In this document: in pieces, positions 24,989 to 34,557 of the stretch
How the letters are laid out: every line of letters begins with the position of its first letter
Position numbering within the stretch: position 1 is the first letter of the stretch
Assembly: GCA_965247015.1 (NCBI GenBank)
Contig: CBDFGG010000001.1
Coordinates: forward strand, 124,001-188,000
DNA: 64,000 bases
Origin: JAIXWP01 sp965247015
GTDB taxonomy: Bacteria > Bacteroidota > Bacteroidia > Flavobacteriales_D > Sanyastnellaceae
Reading direction: 5' to 3'
The notes under the pieces: generated by a model
What the model saw: only the letters and a program-made list of their open reading frames with translations
The model's database searches: none
What the model was told of the DNA's origin: nothing
Program-made: the position numbers and the translations under genes

Positions 24989-26036
24989 TCTCAAACCATT
25001 TTTTGATCAATTTACCCGTATGAGTATATTTTAGTTGTTTTTTAAAATACACCTCTTTCGGACGATCATATTTATCAAGCTTTTCCTCAATATTTTTTTG
25101 AACCGTTTCCAATGTAAGTCCTTCTTTTTCTTGGAGTACTAGCACTAATTTATTGCCTAATTTCTCATCTTCTATATCACAGAAATAGAAAGGAGTATTC
25201 CATACCTCTTGAAAAATTTCTTCTAATTTTTCTGGGAAAATTTTTCTACTCCCACTATTAATAATGCGGTCTGCTCTGCCCTGCAAAATGAATGTTACTT
25301 CATTTTGCAATTCCACTAAATCGTTGGTTTGAATCACTTGATCATCAAGGTGCTTTGCATGTATCGCTAAGCAACCGCGATTATCTAATGAGAATCTTAC
25401 ACCCTCCAATGCTTTGAAATGATCATTTTGATTTTCAATTGACACCTTCTGAACGGCCACATGCGTGCAGGTTTCAGTCATACCGTAAGTCAAGTAATTC
25501 GTATTCGAGCAATCGGTGAGCGTCTTCCACAATCGATCTGAGGTCTTCCCACCACCAATGATTACAGTATTTATTTTCTGATATTTCTCTTTATTTTCTT
25601 GTAAAAATGATTCTACTTGCATTGGAGTAAATGCTGCGAAATTGATTTCATCATTTCCCCAATCTGCCGTTGAATTAGGAACTTCAGTAAACAATTGCCA
25701 GCTATTTTCGATAGCGCGCACCACCATCATTTTTCCAGCAATAAATGAAATCGGGAGTTTGAGCAATGCATTTGCACCAGAAGGAATTTGAAAGAAATTC
25801 TTCGTCAATGCAGCACTTCTCTTCATCCATATCTTCTTTAGTTGGATCGGTTTAGGATCTCCTGTTGATCCGCTTGAATGTGCAGTGATAATATCTGAAT
25901 CATTCGACCACTCTTTCAAAAAAGAAACGAATCCCTCTTGCTCAGGATGATCTTTTAAAGTAATACGCAGTGTTTGCTCCCAGCTTGGTTGCTGGAAATC
26001 TATTCGCACATTATTTAGAAAAAGGACTGATTGCAT
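24981..26036 (-). CDS. menE: o-Succinylbenzoate-CoA ligase (AMP-binding family)
   Basis: The 351-residue protein belongs to the ANL adenylate-forming superfamily. Motifs include the phosphate-binding loop AHSSGSTGDPKPIQLKK, NYLTYGMTETCTHVA, and the hinge GRADRIINSGSRKIFPEKLEEI. The C-terminal catalytic Lys is in HTGKLIKK. It is shorter than the E. coli enzyme (about 450 residues), which is normal in Bacteroidota. It overlaps menC by one base and rdgB by eight. It converts o-succinylbenzoate to its CoA ester. Confidence 0.9.
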   Translation of the reverse strand: MQSVLFLNNVRIDFQQPSWEQTLRITLKDHPEQEGFVSFLKEWSNDSDIITAHSSGSTGDPKPIQLKKIWMKRSAALTKNFFQIPSGANALLKLPISFIAGKMMVVRAIENSWQLFTEVPNSTADWGNDEINFAAFTPMQVESFLQENKEKYQKINTVIIGGGKTSDRLWKTLTDCSNTNYLTYGMTETCTHVAVQKVSIENQNDHFKALEGVRFSLDNRGCLAIHAKHLDDQVIQTNDLVELQNEVTFILQGRADRIINSGSRKIFPEKLEEIFQEVWNTPFYFCDIEDEKLGNKLVLVLQEKEGLTLETVQKNIEEKLDKYDRPKEVYFKKQLKYTHTGKLIKKWFENE

Positions 26037-27100
26037 TAAAAAAGAATTGCCGCGAGATCATTTGTTCCTATAAAGTTCAATTGACCTGCATTTGTTTGCC
26101 AAGCTGCGGGAAAATTATTGATGTAAAGTCCACCAGTACCAAGTCCTTGCGGCAATTGTGGATTCCATTTTTGAACCCATTGTGCAATCACGTTCAGACC
26201 AATATTGGATTCAAGAGCGCTTGTAGCCCACCATTTTATGTTTCGCTGTTCTGCTAATCGTATCCACTCATCACTGCCTGAGAGTCCTCCATGCAAAGTG
26301 GGTTTTAAAATGATGTATTGTGGCCTAATAGTGTCAAGTAATCTGATTTTATCTTCTTTATTGTCAATGCCAATCAGCTCTTCATCAAGGGCAATAGGTA
26401 TTGGAGATGATTCGCAAAGGAAGCGCATTGCATCCCATTGACCGCTTTTGATGGGCTGCTCAATAGAATGAATATTAAATTGAGACAAAACTTTCAACTT
26501 GTCTAAGGCTGTATCAACTGTAAATGCCCCATTTGCATCCAACCGAATGATTATTCGGTTTCCATATTTTTCTCTAAGACTTTGTAGAATTGAAATTTCG
26601 TCGTCAAAATTTAATCCTCCAATTTTGAGCTTAATTACTGAATATCCGTTGGCTATTTTGTCAAAAGCCTCTATTAGCATTGGCTCTTTCTCATTCATCC
26701 ATACTAAACCATTGATAGGTATGCTTTCATTTTGTTGCTTGCCAATGAGTCGTTTCCCTCCGCTCGTTAAATCCAACCAAGCAGACTCTGCCGCAAAACG
26801 AATCGCAGGACTGGATATATCTGAAGGTTTGAGGATGACACCCTGATTCAATTTATCAATGGTATTTTTCACCATCGATTCGATTTCTGATTCCGGTTCA
26901 ATGCTTAGTCCATAGATTGGAGCGCATTCCCCTAACCCTGAAACATTTGGATTGTCAATAGAGGTTGCTTTAAAGATAAAAATCAAGCGCTCAGTGAGCG
27001 TATCACGTGAGGTTTTCGCTGGCTTATAAAATTGCAGCTGGTACTTCGAATAACTCCACTTTACTTCTTGGTGGAACTGGATACTTTCTTGATCATCCAT
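26036..27100 (-). CDS. menC: o-Succinylbenzoate synthase
   Basis: The 354-residue enolase-superfamily enzyme dehydrates SHCHC to o-succinylbenzoate. The acid/base Lys is in VIKLKIGG, metal ligands are in IRLDANGAF (Asp), IEQPI (Glu) and ALDEELIG (Asp/Glu), and the second Lys is in ILKPTLHGG. The start at 27100 lies 40 bases inside the end of the upstream membrane acyltransferase gene. Its place between that gene and menE supports the assignment over a general muconate-lactonising enzyme. Confidence 0.92.
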   Translation of the reverse strand: MDDQESIQFHQEVKWSYSKYQLQFYKPAKTSRDTLTERLIFIFKATSIDNPNVSGLGECAPIYGLSIEPESEIESMVKNTIDKLNQGVILKPSDISSPAIRFAAESAWLDLTSGGKRLIGKQQNESIPINGLVWMNEKEPMLIEAFDKIANGYSVIKLKIGGLNFDDEISILQSLREKYGNRIIIRLDANGAFTVDTALDKLKVLSQFNIHSIEQPIKSGQWDAMRFLCESSPIPIALDEELIGIDNKEDKIRLLDTIRPQYIILKPTLHGGLSGSDEWIRLAEQRNIKWWATSALESNIGLNVIAQWVQKWNPQLPQGLGTGGLYINNFPAAWQTNAGQLNFIGTNDLAAILF

Positions 27101-28122
27101 TCAATTGGTGTTGTTTGTGAAATACGCTTTCTCCAAATGTAACTTAGATACAAGCTGAATGAAATGAGCGCCACTGCAAAAAAGAAAATTACCCACTTTT
27201 CTCTAAAAATGATCGTATTAGTGATCGAAGCGATAATGCTTCCGAAAAACATCACAAAGAAATAGATGGAGTACTTCGATCCAGATACCGCATGAATTAG
27301 CGCAAGTCTTGATTTCGTGAGTGAAGTTCTGAAAAGATAGTTGATAATATTCATTGTTAAAAAGCAGAGCGCTGTGGCGAACACTAGAAATGCAGGTAGA
27401 TAAAATTTGACATTCAGACCTACAAGAGATAAAATATCTTCTTTGTCTTTTACCCCATAGACTTTGGTACTATACCCCTCTAATCCAATAGAGGCTAGAA
27501 TAAACAGTATCGCCACAAGGCTTGATGGAGGCATGATTCCACGAGGTCTAAGATCAGAGCGACCGTAAATTAAACCTGCAACAAAAAACATAAACCAAGG
27601 CAATGGAGAATAGTATCCATTAAAAAGCAAGAATGAAAAGAGGTGCTTAAAGTTCGCTCCTCCCAATTGAATACCTGAATACATTGTAGTGGTTGGCACA
27701 TCGAAGTTGATGAGCACAATTGATAACAACCAAACTACAACGAGCAATGAACGTAGAATAACATTATTCCACTGCGCAAAGAATGGCGCTACGAGGTAAA
27801 AAATTCCAGAAGCAAAAAGTAAATTAAGTGGCCACACTTTAATGAAGAGCAAGCCCACCAACACCAAGATCATCCCTCTTTTACCAAGATATGAGAGTAA
27901 TCTACGCGACGAAACCCGACGATCTCTCATCGTGAGTGTTACTGTAAGGCCGTTTAAGAAGAAAAATAATGCGGGAAAAAAATCCATGATCAAATAGTAA
28001 TGATCATGACTCAACATGTGCAATCGTCCACCAATGCCAAAAATGATGCTTGCAAACAAGCAACCGATTAGAGCAATAATATATGCAATGTCAATACCTA
28101 TTAACCCATTAGAACGCGACAT
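27061..28122 (-). CDS. Polytopic membrane acyltransferase-like protein in the men operon
   Basis: The 353-residue protein has about ten hydrophobic segments, and an early HDHYYLIMDFFPALFFFLNGLTVTL region with a conserved His and Asp. This layout resembles the DUF1624/heparan-alpha-glucosaminide acetyltransferase-like or acyltransferase-3-like membrane families. No known step of menaquinone synthesis needs such a protein. It overlaps menC by 40 bases, starts 32 bases after the menA stop, and is therefore part of the operon. It could modify a lipid or surface sugar, or act on a prenyl intermediate; I cannot decide. Confidence 0.6.
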   Translation of the reverse strand: MSRSNGLIGIDIAYIIALIGCLFASIIFGIGGRLHMLSHDHYYLIMDFFPALFFFLNGLTVTLTMRDRRVSSRRLLSYLGKRGMILVLVGLLFIKVWPLNLLFASGIFYLVAPFFAQWNNVILRSLLVVVWLLSIVLINFDVPTTTMYSGIQLGGANFKHLFSFLLFNGYYSPLPWFMFFVAGLIYGRSDLRPRGIMPPSSLVAILFILASIGLEGYSTKVYGVKDKEDILSLVGLNVKFYLPAFLVFATALCFLTMNIINYLFRTSLTKSRLALIHAVSGSKYSIYFFVMFFGSIIASITNTIIFREKWVIFFFAVALISFSLYLSYIWRKRISQTTPIEWMIKKVSSSTKK

Positions 28123-28153
28123 GATGAAAGGTTTAGGGCGTGAAGATAATACG

Positions 28154-29062
28154 TCAGGCGCTTACGCTCACACATATCAATAGTATGAGTGAGTATAAAA
28201 ATGCGGAAAGTGCCACTTTTTTTAATTCACTATCCAATGCTTGCGGAACTTTGCATTTCGCAACGTAGACCATATTTTTAATTAAGACTATTCCCACCAC
28301 CATTGGAATAAAAAATACTGGCTTGCCCGTCAGAGTCCCAAATAAAGCTGCAGCAACAAGCGCTGTGGAAATTAATACATAGTGGTAAAATTTTCCATCT
28401 TGAAATCCCCATTTCACTACCAAAGTATTCTTCCCTGCTTTAGCATCATTTTCATGATCTCTTAAATTATTCAGATTGAGAACGGCTGTACTAAGGCAGC
28501 CAACGATGAGCATCATGAATCCGTCGGACCATTGAATGTTGCCAGCAAGGAGATAAGTTGTGCCGCCAACTCCAACAATACCAAAGAATAAAAAGACAAA
28601 AAAATCGCCCCAACCTTTGTAGCCGTAAGGATTCTTTCCTGCAGTGTATTTAATTGCCGCTGCGATAGCGCCGAGTCCTACAACTAGTAAAATCAATGCT
28701 TCTACAAATAGACCTCTATTTCCGAGCGTCAACCAAAGCAAGGAGATGCCTGAAATAAGTGATAACACCACCAAAAGAATAATTGCATTCTTCATTTGAT
28801 GCGCAGAAATAACACCGCTTTGCACTGCGCGCTTGGGTCCTATTCGTTCAGTATTGTCAGCGCCATTTTTGAAATCGCCATAATCATTGGCAAAATTGGA
28901 TAGCACCTGCAGAAAAATAGTCGTGAGCACTGTGAGAATAGCAGGTAGCAATTCAACCGTCCCACGCTCCATAGAGAGCGCTATACCAGCTATGATACTA
29001 GAAAGAGCTAGGGGCAGCGTTCGCAAACGCATGGCCCCTAGCCAATGTTTTGTAGTTGCCAT
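28154..29062 (-). CDS. menA: 1,4-Dihydroxy-2-naphthoate polyprenyltransferase
   Basis: The 302-residue integral membrane enzyme of the UbiA family prenylates DHNA to demethylmenaquinone. The two Asp-rich motifs are NFANDYGDFKNGADN and NLRDHENDAKAGKNTL. The N-terminus has WLGAMRLRTLPLALSSI. About eight membrane segments follow. It lies 6 bases from menB. Confidence 0.94.
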   Translation of the reverse strand: MATTKHWLGAMRLRTLPLALSSIIAGIALSMERGTVELLPAILTVLTTIFLQVLSNFANDYGDFKNGADNTERIGPKRAVQSGVISAHQMKNAIILLVVLSLISGISLLWLTLGNRGLFVEALILLVVGLGAIAAAIKYTAGKNPYGYKGWGDFFVFLFFGIVGVGGTTYLLAGNIQWSDGFMMLIVGCLSTAVLNLNNLRDHENDAKAGKNTLVVKWGFQDGKFYHYVLISTALVAAALFGTLTGKPVFFIPMVVGIVLIKNMVYVAKCKVPQALDSELKKVALSAFLYSLILLICVSVSA

Positions 29063-29068
29063 TGACCC

Positions 29069-29884
29069 TTATGGGAATTTTGGGAATTTCTGGAAGTCTG
29101 GATCTCTCTTTTCGAGAAATGCTTTTTTACCTTCTTGAGCTTCTTCTGTCAAATAATAAAGCAAGGTTGCATCACCAGCAAATTCCATTAAGCCGCGCTG
29201 TCCATCCAATTCTGCGTTCAATCCGCGCTTAATCATTCTCACGGCAAGAGGACTTCTCTTCATGATGGTTTTGCACCACTGAACAGTTGTTTCCTCCAAG
29301 TCTGCAAGAGGCACGACCTTATTCACCATTCCCATATCTTCTGCTTCTTTGGCAGTGTATTGCTCGCAAAGGAACCAAATCTCTCTTGCCTTCTTCTGAC
29401 CTACGTGGCGCGCGAGATAGCTCGATCCAAATCCTGCATCAAAGCTTCCCACCTTGGGACCTGTTTGGCCAAAACGTGCATTGTCAGATGCAATTGTAAG
29501 ATCGCATACCACGTGCAACACGTGACCACCACCAATAGCATAACCATTTACCATTGCAATCACTGGCTTAGGCAATTCGCGAATGCGCTTGTGAAGATCT
29601 AATACATTCAATCGAGGTACCCCATCTTCACCGATGTAACCTCCAACTCCTTTTACATTTTGATCTCCTCCGCTACAAAACGCTTTATCACCGGTACCGG
29701 TAAGCACTACCACTGCAATGTCTTGACGCTCGCGACAGATGTCCATTGCATCAATCATTTGAAGATTCGTTTCCGGTCGAAATGCATTATAAACTTGTGG
29801 TCTATTGATCGTTATCTTAGCGATCCCTTCGTAATATTCAAATAGAATATCACTGTATTCCTTGATGGTTGTCCACTGTCTCAT
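29069..29884 (-). CDS. menB: 1,4-Dihydroxy-2-naphthoyl-CoA synthase
   Basis: The 271-residue crotonase-fold enzyme closes the second ring of the naphthoquinone. Motifs are ITINRPQVYNAFRPET, TGTGDKAFCSGGDQNVKG (oxyanion hole), GYAIGGGHVLHVVCDLTIAS, and GSFDAGFGSSYLARHVG. The C-terminus with FQKFPKFP is typical for MenB. It follows menD by 7 bases. Confidence 0.96.
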   Translation of the reverse strand: MRQWTTIKEYSDILFEYYEGIAKITINRPQVYNAFRPETNLQMIDAMDICRERQDIAVVVLTGTGDKAFCSGGDQNVKGVGGYIGEDGVPRLNVLDLHKRIRELPKPVIAMVNGYAIGGGHVLHVVCDLTIASDNARFGQTGPKVGSFDAGFGSSYLARHVGQKKAREIWFLCEQYTAKEAEDMGMVNKVVPLADLEETTVQWCKTIMKRSPLAVRMIKRGLNAELDGQRGLMEFAGDATLLYYLTEEAQEGKKAFLEKRDPDFQKFPKFP

Positions 29885-29891
29885 ATTCTTA

Positions 29892-31583
29892 TTATGATAA
29901 TGTTGTATTCTCTTTTATCGTTTTAAAATATTCTTTCAATATTCTATCATTCTCTAATCTTGGTGTAATGACCTCCAACACTGCACACGTTGACTGCGCA
30001 TACAACCAATTTAATCCTTCTTTTAAAGATGATTCATCTGTGGCTTGATAAAATGGAAGTCGATATAGTTGAGCAATGTCGCCAGCAGAGCGATCGTGAT
30101 GTGTTTCAAAGAATTCTTCCAAAGCATCTGTTGAAGACGGTCCATCAATGATTCTAAAAATACCGCCACCACCATTGTTGATTACAATCACCTTTAAATT
30201 ATTAGGAACATATTTATTCCAAAAAGCATTGCTATCGTATAAAAAACTTACATCTCCACTGATGAGTGTTGTCACTTTGTTGGTCATCATAGCCGCGCCA
30301 ATTGCAGTACTCGTGCAGCCATCAATGCCACTTACTCCGCGATTACCAGAAAATCTCAAATGCTCAGGACGATCGAACAATTGAATATACCTCGCCACGC
30401 TGCTATTACCCATTTGTATGAGCGAGTTTGCTGGAAGGTGTTGCATGATTTCAAAGCTTGCTTTCAAATCTGAAAAAGGTGCTTTGCTGGCAAAATCATT
30501 TCCCACATCTTTCTTCGCGGTATTCAAAGTCATAAAACGCTCGCGATAATGCGTTGGTGGAGCTTGCACAAATGTGATGACATCCTCAAAGAAGCGCTCT
30601 GGAGTCACTGGGACGATACGCGTCAAACGTTGGAAAGTATCCAACAACTGAGCATCTTCAGATACATACCAATGCTCTACTTCATCATTTCGAAGTAAAG
30701 CCTTTATTTTTCTTGAAATAATATTCTTACCAATTGCAATCACTAGTTCTGGTCTGAACTCGTGCATTTCGTCTTCACGAAGGGTATTGAGCATACGGTC
30801 GATACAACCAATAAATGCATCATCTTCTAGACCAGAGTGAGATTCTGTAAGTACGAGCACATTTGGAAACTCCGACCATTTTTTTAAAAGTGATTTGGTG
30901 GTCTCACATGTATGAAACTGCCCCACCAAAATCATGACTTTTCTTTTCGAAGAAATGGCGGTACCTAATTCGTGTAACACGCTCAACGGCAGCGCGATTT
31001 CTTTCGTCACCGTTGTAATTACTTTCACTTCTGCTTTCGGTTGATCTACCTTTTTATAAAGGCTTTCGCGCAGCGGAAAATTTAAATGAATGGGACCTCG
31101 AACAGGGCTCATGGCGCGATCAATCGCCTCATTCATCACTCGGGCATTGTACCATTCGAAGTCTTTATCATCCATATCTTGAATGATATCGAATGAGGCA
31201 CGAACGAAATTTTTGAAAACGCCCGATTGATTGATAGTTTGTCCCTCTCCTTGATTCACCCACTCCATTGGACGGTCTGCCGTAATCACAATCAAAGGAA
31301 CTTCTTGATAAAAAGCTTCTGCAATAGCAGGCGCATAATTGAGGGCAGCTGTTCCGCTGGTACAAATAAGTGCGACTGGTTTGTCAGATTGTTGTGCGAT
31401 ACCAAGTGCAATGAAAGCAGCTGAGCGTTCATCCACCACGCTCATTACTTGAAACGATGGATGCTTGTAAAGTGATAATGAAAACGGAGCGTTTCTCGAA
31501 CCAGGAGTAATAATCACATGAGTGACTCCTTTCTTTTCGAGAAGAGCTACTATATCCTGAATGGCTTTTTTATCTGAAATCAT
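29892..31583 (-). CDS. menD: SEPHCHC synthase (menaquinone biosynthesis MenD)
   Basis: The 563-residue thiamine-diphosphate enzyme condenses isochorismate with 2-oxoglutarate. The PYR domain (1-180) has ITPGSRNAPFSLSL, DERSAAFIALGIAQ (with the catalytic Glu) and CTSGTAALNYAPAI. The PP domain (about 380-560) has SGNRGVSGIDGCTSTAIGAA and the metal motif SGDVSFLYDSNAFWN. It overlaps menF by four bases. Confidence 0.96.
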   Translation of the reverse strand: MISDKKAIQDIVALLEKKGVTHVIITPGSRNAPFSLSLYKHPSFQVMSVVDERSAAFIALGIAQQSDKPVALICTSGTAALNYAPAIAEAFYQEVPLIVITADRPMEWVNQGEGQTINQSGVFKNFVRASFDIIQDMDDKDFEWYNARVMNEAIDRAMSPVRGPIHLNFPLRESLYKKVDQPKAEVKVITTVTKEIALPLSVLHELGTAISSKRKVMILVGQFHTCETTKSLLKKWSEFPNVLVLTESHSGLEDDAFIGCIDRMLNTLREDEMHEFRPELVIAIGKNIISRKIKALLRNDEVEHWYVSEDAQLLDTFQRLTRIVPVTPERFFEDVITFVQAPPTHYRERFMTLNTAKKDVGNDFASKAPFSDLKASFEIMQHLPANSLIQMGNSSVARYIQLFDRPEHLRFSGNRGVSGIDGCTSTAIGAAMMTNKVTTLISGDVSFLYDSNAFWNKYVPNNLKVIVINNGGGGIFRIIDGPSSTDALEEFFETHHDRSAGDIAQLYRLPFYQATDESSLKEGLNWLYAQSTCAVLEVITPRLENDRILKEYFKTIKENTTLS

Positions 31584-32563
31584 TTGCGTTGCGAAGCTAA
31601 TTCAGAAAACAAATTCAACATCACATTCGCTTTGTTTTCTGCTTCCTCCCATTCTTTTTCTGGTACAGAATCTTTCATGATTCCTCCACCTGAAAATATG
31701 AAGGCTTTATTTGCGGCCACATCTATTCGTGCGCACCTTAATTGAACAAACAACTGCGCACTTTGTGCGCTTATCCAGCCAACAACACCTGCATAATTTC
31801 CTCTATGGTGTTTCTCTAGACGATTTATGAGTTGAAAACCAGCTTCTCGCGGAAGTCCGCATACCGCAGGAGTGGGATGAAATGCTACTACCAAGGAAGC
31901 AATATCTAGTTCCGACTCAAAAGATATTTCTGATTTGAGGTGTTCTAAATGAGCAGCTTGTGCGGTAAATGGGCCATTGATTTGGAGCGATTTACCATTT
32001 ATTTTTTTTATTGTGTTTGCAATAAAATCGGTAACTACTTGTTGTTCGTGCCTTTCTTTTTGTCCCCATTCTTCATTCGTTCCATTTGCGAGGCGAGTAC
32101 CCGCAAGCGATACAGTTTTGATGTGCTGATCTTTTTTTTCTAAAAGAATTTCAGGGGTAGCGCCTATCCAAACTTCATTTTTTATTCTGTAAAAAAATGA
32201 GAATGCCGATGGGAATTTTTCACTCATCGAGAGAAATATGCCCTCTATGTCGCTTCCACTTTGAATAAGGTCAAACGGAACTGATTTAATCTTACTAATC
32301 ACGACTTTTTCAGCCGCTCCTGCTTGGAGCTCTAGGATAGCCATTTTTACCGCGTGCTGGTGCTCCTCGCGAAGAGTGGAGCCATTATCCTGAGACTCCG
32401 CACGTGCTGCATCGAAAGGAATAGTGAACCAGCGGTCGCCATCCGCACTGACTAGCTCATCAATTTTTCCAAGAAAAAAAAATTGCACCTCTTTCGAATG
32501 AGGCAATCGCCCGATGGCGAAGGATTCATGATTGTCCCAAGCTTGGGCAATGCGATTCCACAT
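31580..32563 (-). CDS. menF: Isochorismate synthase
   Basis: The 327-residue chorismate-binding enzyme converts chorismate to isochorismate. Seen are KVVISKIKSVPFDL, IGATPEILLEKK, SLAGTRLANG, VAFHPTPAVCGLPREAGF (active-site His and Cys region), the YAGVVGW motif, and IFSGGGIMKDSVPEKEWEE. The N-terminal half is shorter than in E. coli MenF, as is usual in Bacteroidota. Operon position next to menD excludes anthranilate synthase. Confidence 0.94.
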   Translation of the reverse strand: MWNRIAQAWDNHESFAIGRLPHSKEVQFFFLGKIDELVSADGDRWFTIPFDAARAESQDNGSTLREEHQHAVKMAILELQAGAAEKVVISKIKSVPFDLIQSGSDIEGIFLSMSEKFPSAFSFFYRIKNEVWIGATPEILLEKKDQHIKTVSLAGTRLANGTNEEWGQKERHEQQVVTDFIANTIKKINGKSLQINGPFTAQAAHLEHLKSEISFESELDIASLVVAFHPTPAVCGLPREAGFQLINRLEKHHRGNYAGVVGWISAQSAQLFVQLRCARIDVAANKAFIFSGGGIMKDSVPEKEWEEAENKANVMLNLFSELASQRK

Positions 32564-32564
32564 A

Positions 32565-32984
32565 TTATTCGGCCTTTCTTTTCACCATCACTGTTAGTCT
32601 GCTGACAGCGAGCAACCCACCATTTTCATCACAGATTTCAATATTCCAAACATGAGAAGATCGACCTTGATGGATGATTGTGCCCTTGCCGGTAACAAGG
32701 CCATGTCTTTTGCTTTTGAGGTGATTGATGTTTAATTCAACACCCACTGCGATGCCTCCTTCCTTTTCTACAAGAATATGAGACCCGAAGCTGCCGATTG
32801 TTTCTGCGAGAGCGGCAGAGGCGCCACCGTGCAGCAATCCGTAGGGTTGGTGTGTTCTAGCATCCACCGGCATTGTAGCTTCAATGTAGCCTTCTTTGAT
32901 TACCGTGATTTCCATTCCAAGCGCTCCCATCAAAGTGGTAGTGCGCAAAGCGTTGACTGCTTCTACTCTTTCCTGTTCGGTCAT
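32565..32984 (-). CDS. Hotdog-fold thioesterase, probable DHNA-CoA thioesterase
   Basis: The 139-residue PaaI/MenI-like protein carries HQPYGLLHGGASAALAETIGS, whose Glu is the expected catalytic residue, and VGVELNINHLKSKRHGLVTG. It is the first gene of the menaquinone operon, one base before menF. This supports hydrolysis of 1,4-dihydroxy-2-naphthoyl-CoA, the step between MenB and MenA. It is divergent from the response regulator gene across a 67-base gap. Confidence 0.85.
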   Translation of the reverse strand: MTEQERVEAVNALRTTTLMGALGMEITVIKEGYIEATMPVDARTHQPYGLLHGGASAALAETIGSFGSHILVEKEGGIAVGVELNINHLKSKRHGLVTGKGTIIHQGRSSHVWNIEICDENGGLLAVSRLTVMVKRKAE

Positions 32985-33051
32985 AATTCAAAAGTTATAT
33001 GGCAAAATAAAGCTATAACCTTTGGATATTTGCAATTCAAATCAGAAAGAA

Positions 33052-33771
33052 ATGAGTGCATATCGCATATTACTTGTGGAGGATGAAGAAAGCCTTTCAT
33101 CGATGGTAAAATTGAACCTCGAACTCGAAGGCTATCATGTGGTGTTGGCTACGGATGGGCACATGGCTTTGGATAAATTTCGAAATCAAGCATTCGATTT
33201 GGCCATTTTGGATGTAATGCTTCCTGAATTAGACGGTTTTGCAGTTTGTCAAACCGTTCGTTTGGAAGGGAACAAAACTCCGATTCTTTTTCTTTCTGCA
33301 AAAGGAACAGGAAAAGATAAGATCGAAGGATTGAAATTGGGTGGGGATGATTATTTGGCCAAACCCTTCGATCTCGAAGAATTACTTCTGCGTGTGAGCA
33401 AATTAATTGTGAGACATGATTCTGGTCAAAAGCATTTATCAGAGCAAGATGATTATTCGTTTGGTCCCAATTATGTGAATTTTCTTCATTTCACTATCAA
33501 GGATAAAGAGGGTGTTCAGCATGAAATTTCGAAAAAAGAAATCATGTTGTTGAAATTGTTGATCCAACGTGAGGGTGAAGTCGTGAGCCGTGAAGAGATT
33601 TTGGAAAAAGTTTGGGGATATGATGTATTCCCCAGCACGCGTACGATTGACAACTATATTTTGGCTTTCCGGAAATATTTTGAGCCGGACAGCAGGCAAC
33701 CAATCTACTTTCACTCCGTCAGAGGAGTAGGATATCGATTTACGGCACCTACTCTAGAAAAAAGTTTCTGA
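33052..33771 (+). CDS. OmpR-type response regulator (no adjacent kinase)
   Basis: The ATG at 33052 gives the standard N-terminus (MSAYRILLVEDEES). The receiver domain has E10, D11, the phosphorylation site D54 (AILDVMLPELDG), the Ser of LFLSAKG and the Lys of LAKPFDLEEL. The DNA-binding winged helix (about 135-235) ends with TRTIDNYILAFRKYFE and HSVRGVGYRFTAP. The 239 residues form a complete protein. No histidine kinase gene is next to it in this window; the gene stands alone, divergent from the men operon and convergent with rsmG. Confidence 0.94.
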   Translation: MSAYRILLVEDEESLSSMVKLNLELEGYHVVLATDGHMALDKFRNQAFDLAILDVMLPELDGFAVCQTVRLEGNKTPILFLSAKGTGKDKIEGLKLGGDDYLAKPFDLEELLLRVSKLIVRHDSGQKHLSEQDDYSFGPNYVNFLHFTIKDKEGVQHEISKKEIMLLKLLIQREGEVVSREEILEKVWGYDVFPSTRTIDNYILAFRKYFEPDSRQPIYFHSVRGVGYRFTAPTLEKSF

Positions 33772-33865
33772 TTAAAGGCAACCCCAAAGATATTCAGCCG
33801 TCTTTAAGATGGTTACGCAATCTTCCAGGATTGCGTTGGTTTCAAAATTTTCCTTGCAGGTTTAC

Positions 33866-33892
33866 AAAAAGGGGTCCGATGGACTCTTTTTT
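33866..33892 (+). terminator. Terminator of the response regulator gene
   Basis: AAAAAGGGGTCC, loop GAT, GGACTCTTTTTT form a 12-bp stem with two G-T wobbles and a T-rich end, about 95 bases after the stop codon. Confidence 0.7.
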
Positions 33893-33931
33893 GTTTTATA
33901 ACATTTTCATTTAAAACACCTTAACCCCTTG

Positions 33932-34555
33932 CTAGTTAAGTGTTACGTAAACCAATTTCTTAGTTTCGAAAAATGGTTCGGTAAAAAATGAGGTTAGATC
34001 GTGTACTTCCTTGTACCTTTTTACTGCGGCAAGTTCTTCCTTTAAGTCCCCTCCTTTCAAGCAGATAAGCCCGTTCGGTAAACCGTTTTGTTCAACCTTT
34101 TGAATCTTTCCATTGGACCAAACCAATAATTGTTGGAGTTCTGCCACCGCTCTGCTGACTACGAAGTCATATTTCCCTTTTACTTGTTCGGCGCGGGCAT
34201 GCGTAGCTTCTATGTTGGTCAGACCGATAGCATCTGAGACCTCCTGCACTACTTTAATCTTTTTACCTATAGAATCTACTAAGTGGAACTTTACCTGCGG
34301 CATCATGATCGCGAGTGGAATTCCAGGGAATCCCCCACCCGTTCCTAGGTCGAGAATGTGAGATCCGGGTTGAAATGGTAGGAATTTATAGATTGCTAAA
34401 CTGTGCAGAATATGTCTTTCATACAGCTCTTCAATATCCTTTCTTGAAATGACATTGATTTTTTGATTCCAATCCGCGTAGATCTCTTGCAAGGCCCCAA
34501 ATTGGGACTTTTGCTGCTCCGTGAGGTGTGGGAAGTATTTGAGGATAATCTCCAC
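33932..34555 (-). CDS. rsmG: 16S rRNA (guanine(527)-N(7))-methyltransferase
   Basis: The 207-residue protein starts with GTG at 34555. It shows QKINVISRKDIEELYERHILHSLAI, the SAM-binding DLGTGGGFPGIPLAIMMPQ, LVDSIGKKIKVVQEV, and SRAVAELQQL. It methylates G527 of 16S rRNA. It lies two bases after an ECF sigma factor gene and ends its operon. Confidence 0.95.
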   Translation of the reverse strand: MEIILKYFPHLTEQQKSQFGALQEIYADWNQKINVISRKDIEELYERHILHSLAIYKFLPFQPGSHILDLGTGGGFPGIPLAIMMPQVKFHLVDSIGKKIKVVQEVSDAIGLTNIEATHARAEQVKGKYDFVVSRAVAELQQLLVWSNGKIQKVEQNGLPNGLICLKGGDLKEELAAVKRYKEVHDLTSFFTEPFFETKKLVYVTLN

Positions 34556-34557
34556 TA

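Noticed and set aside
24981..26036. Truncated menE (351 residues against about 450 in E. coli)
   Set aside because: All core motifs including the C-terminal Lys are present, and short MenE is usual in this phylum.
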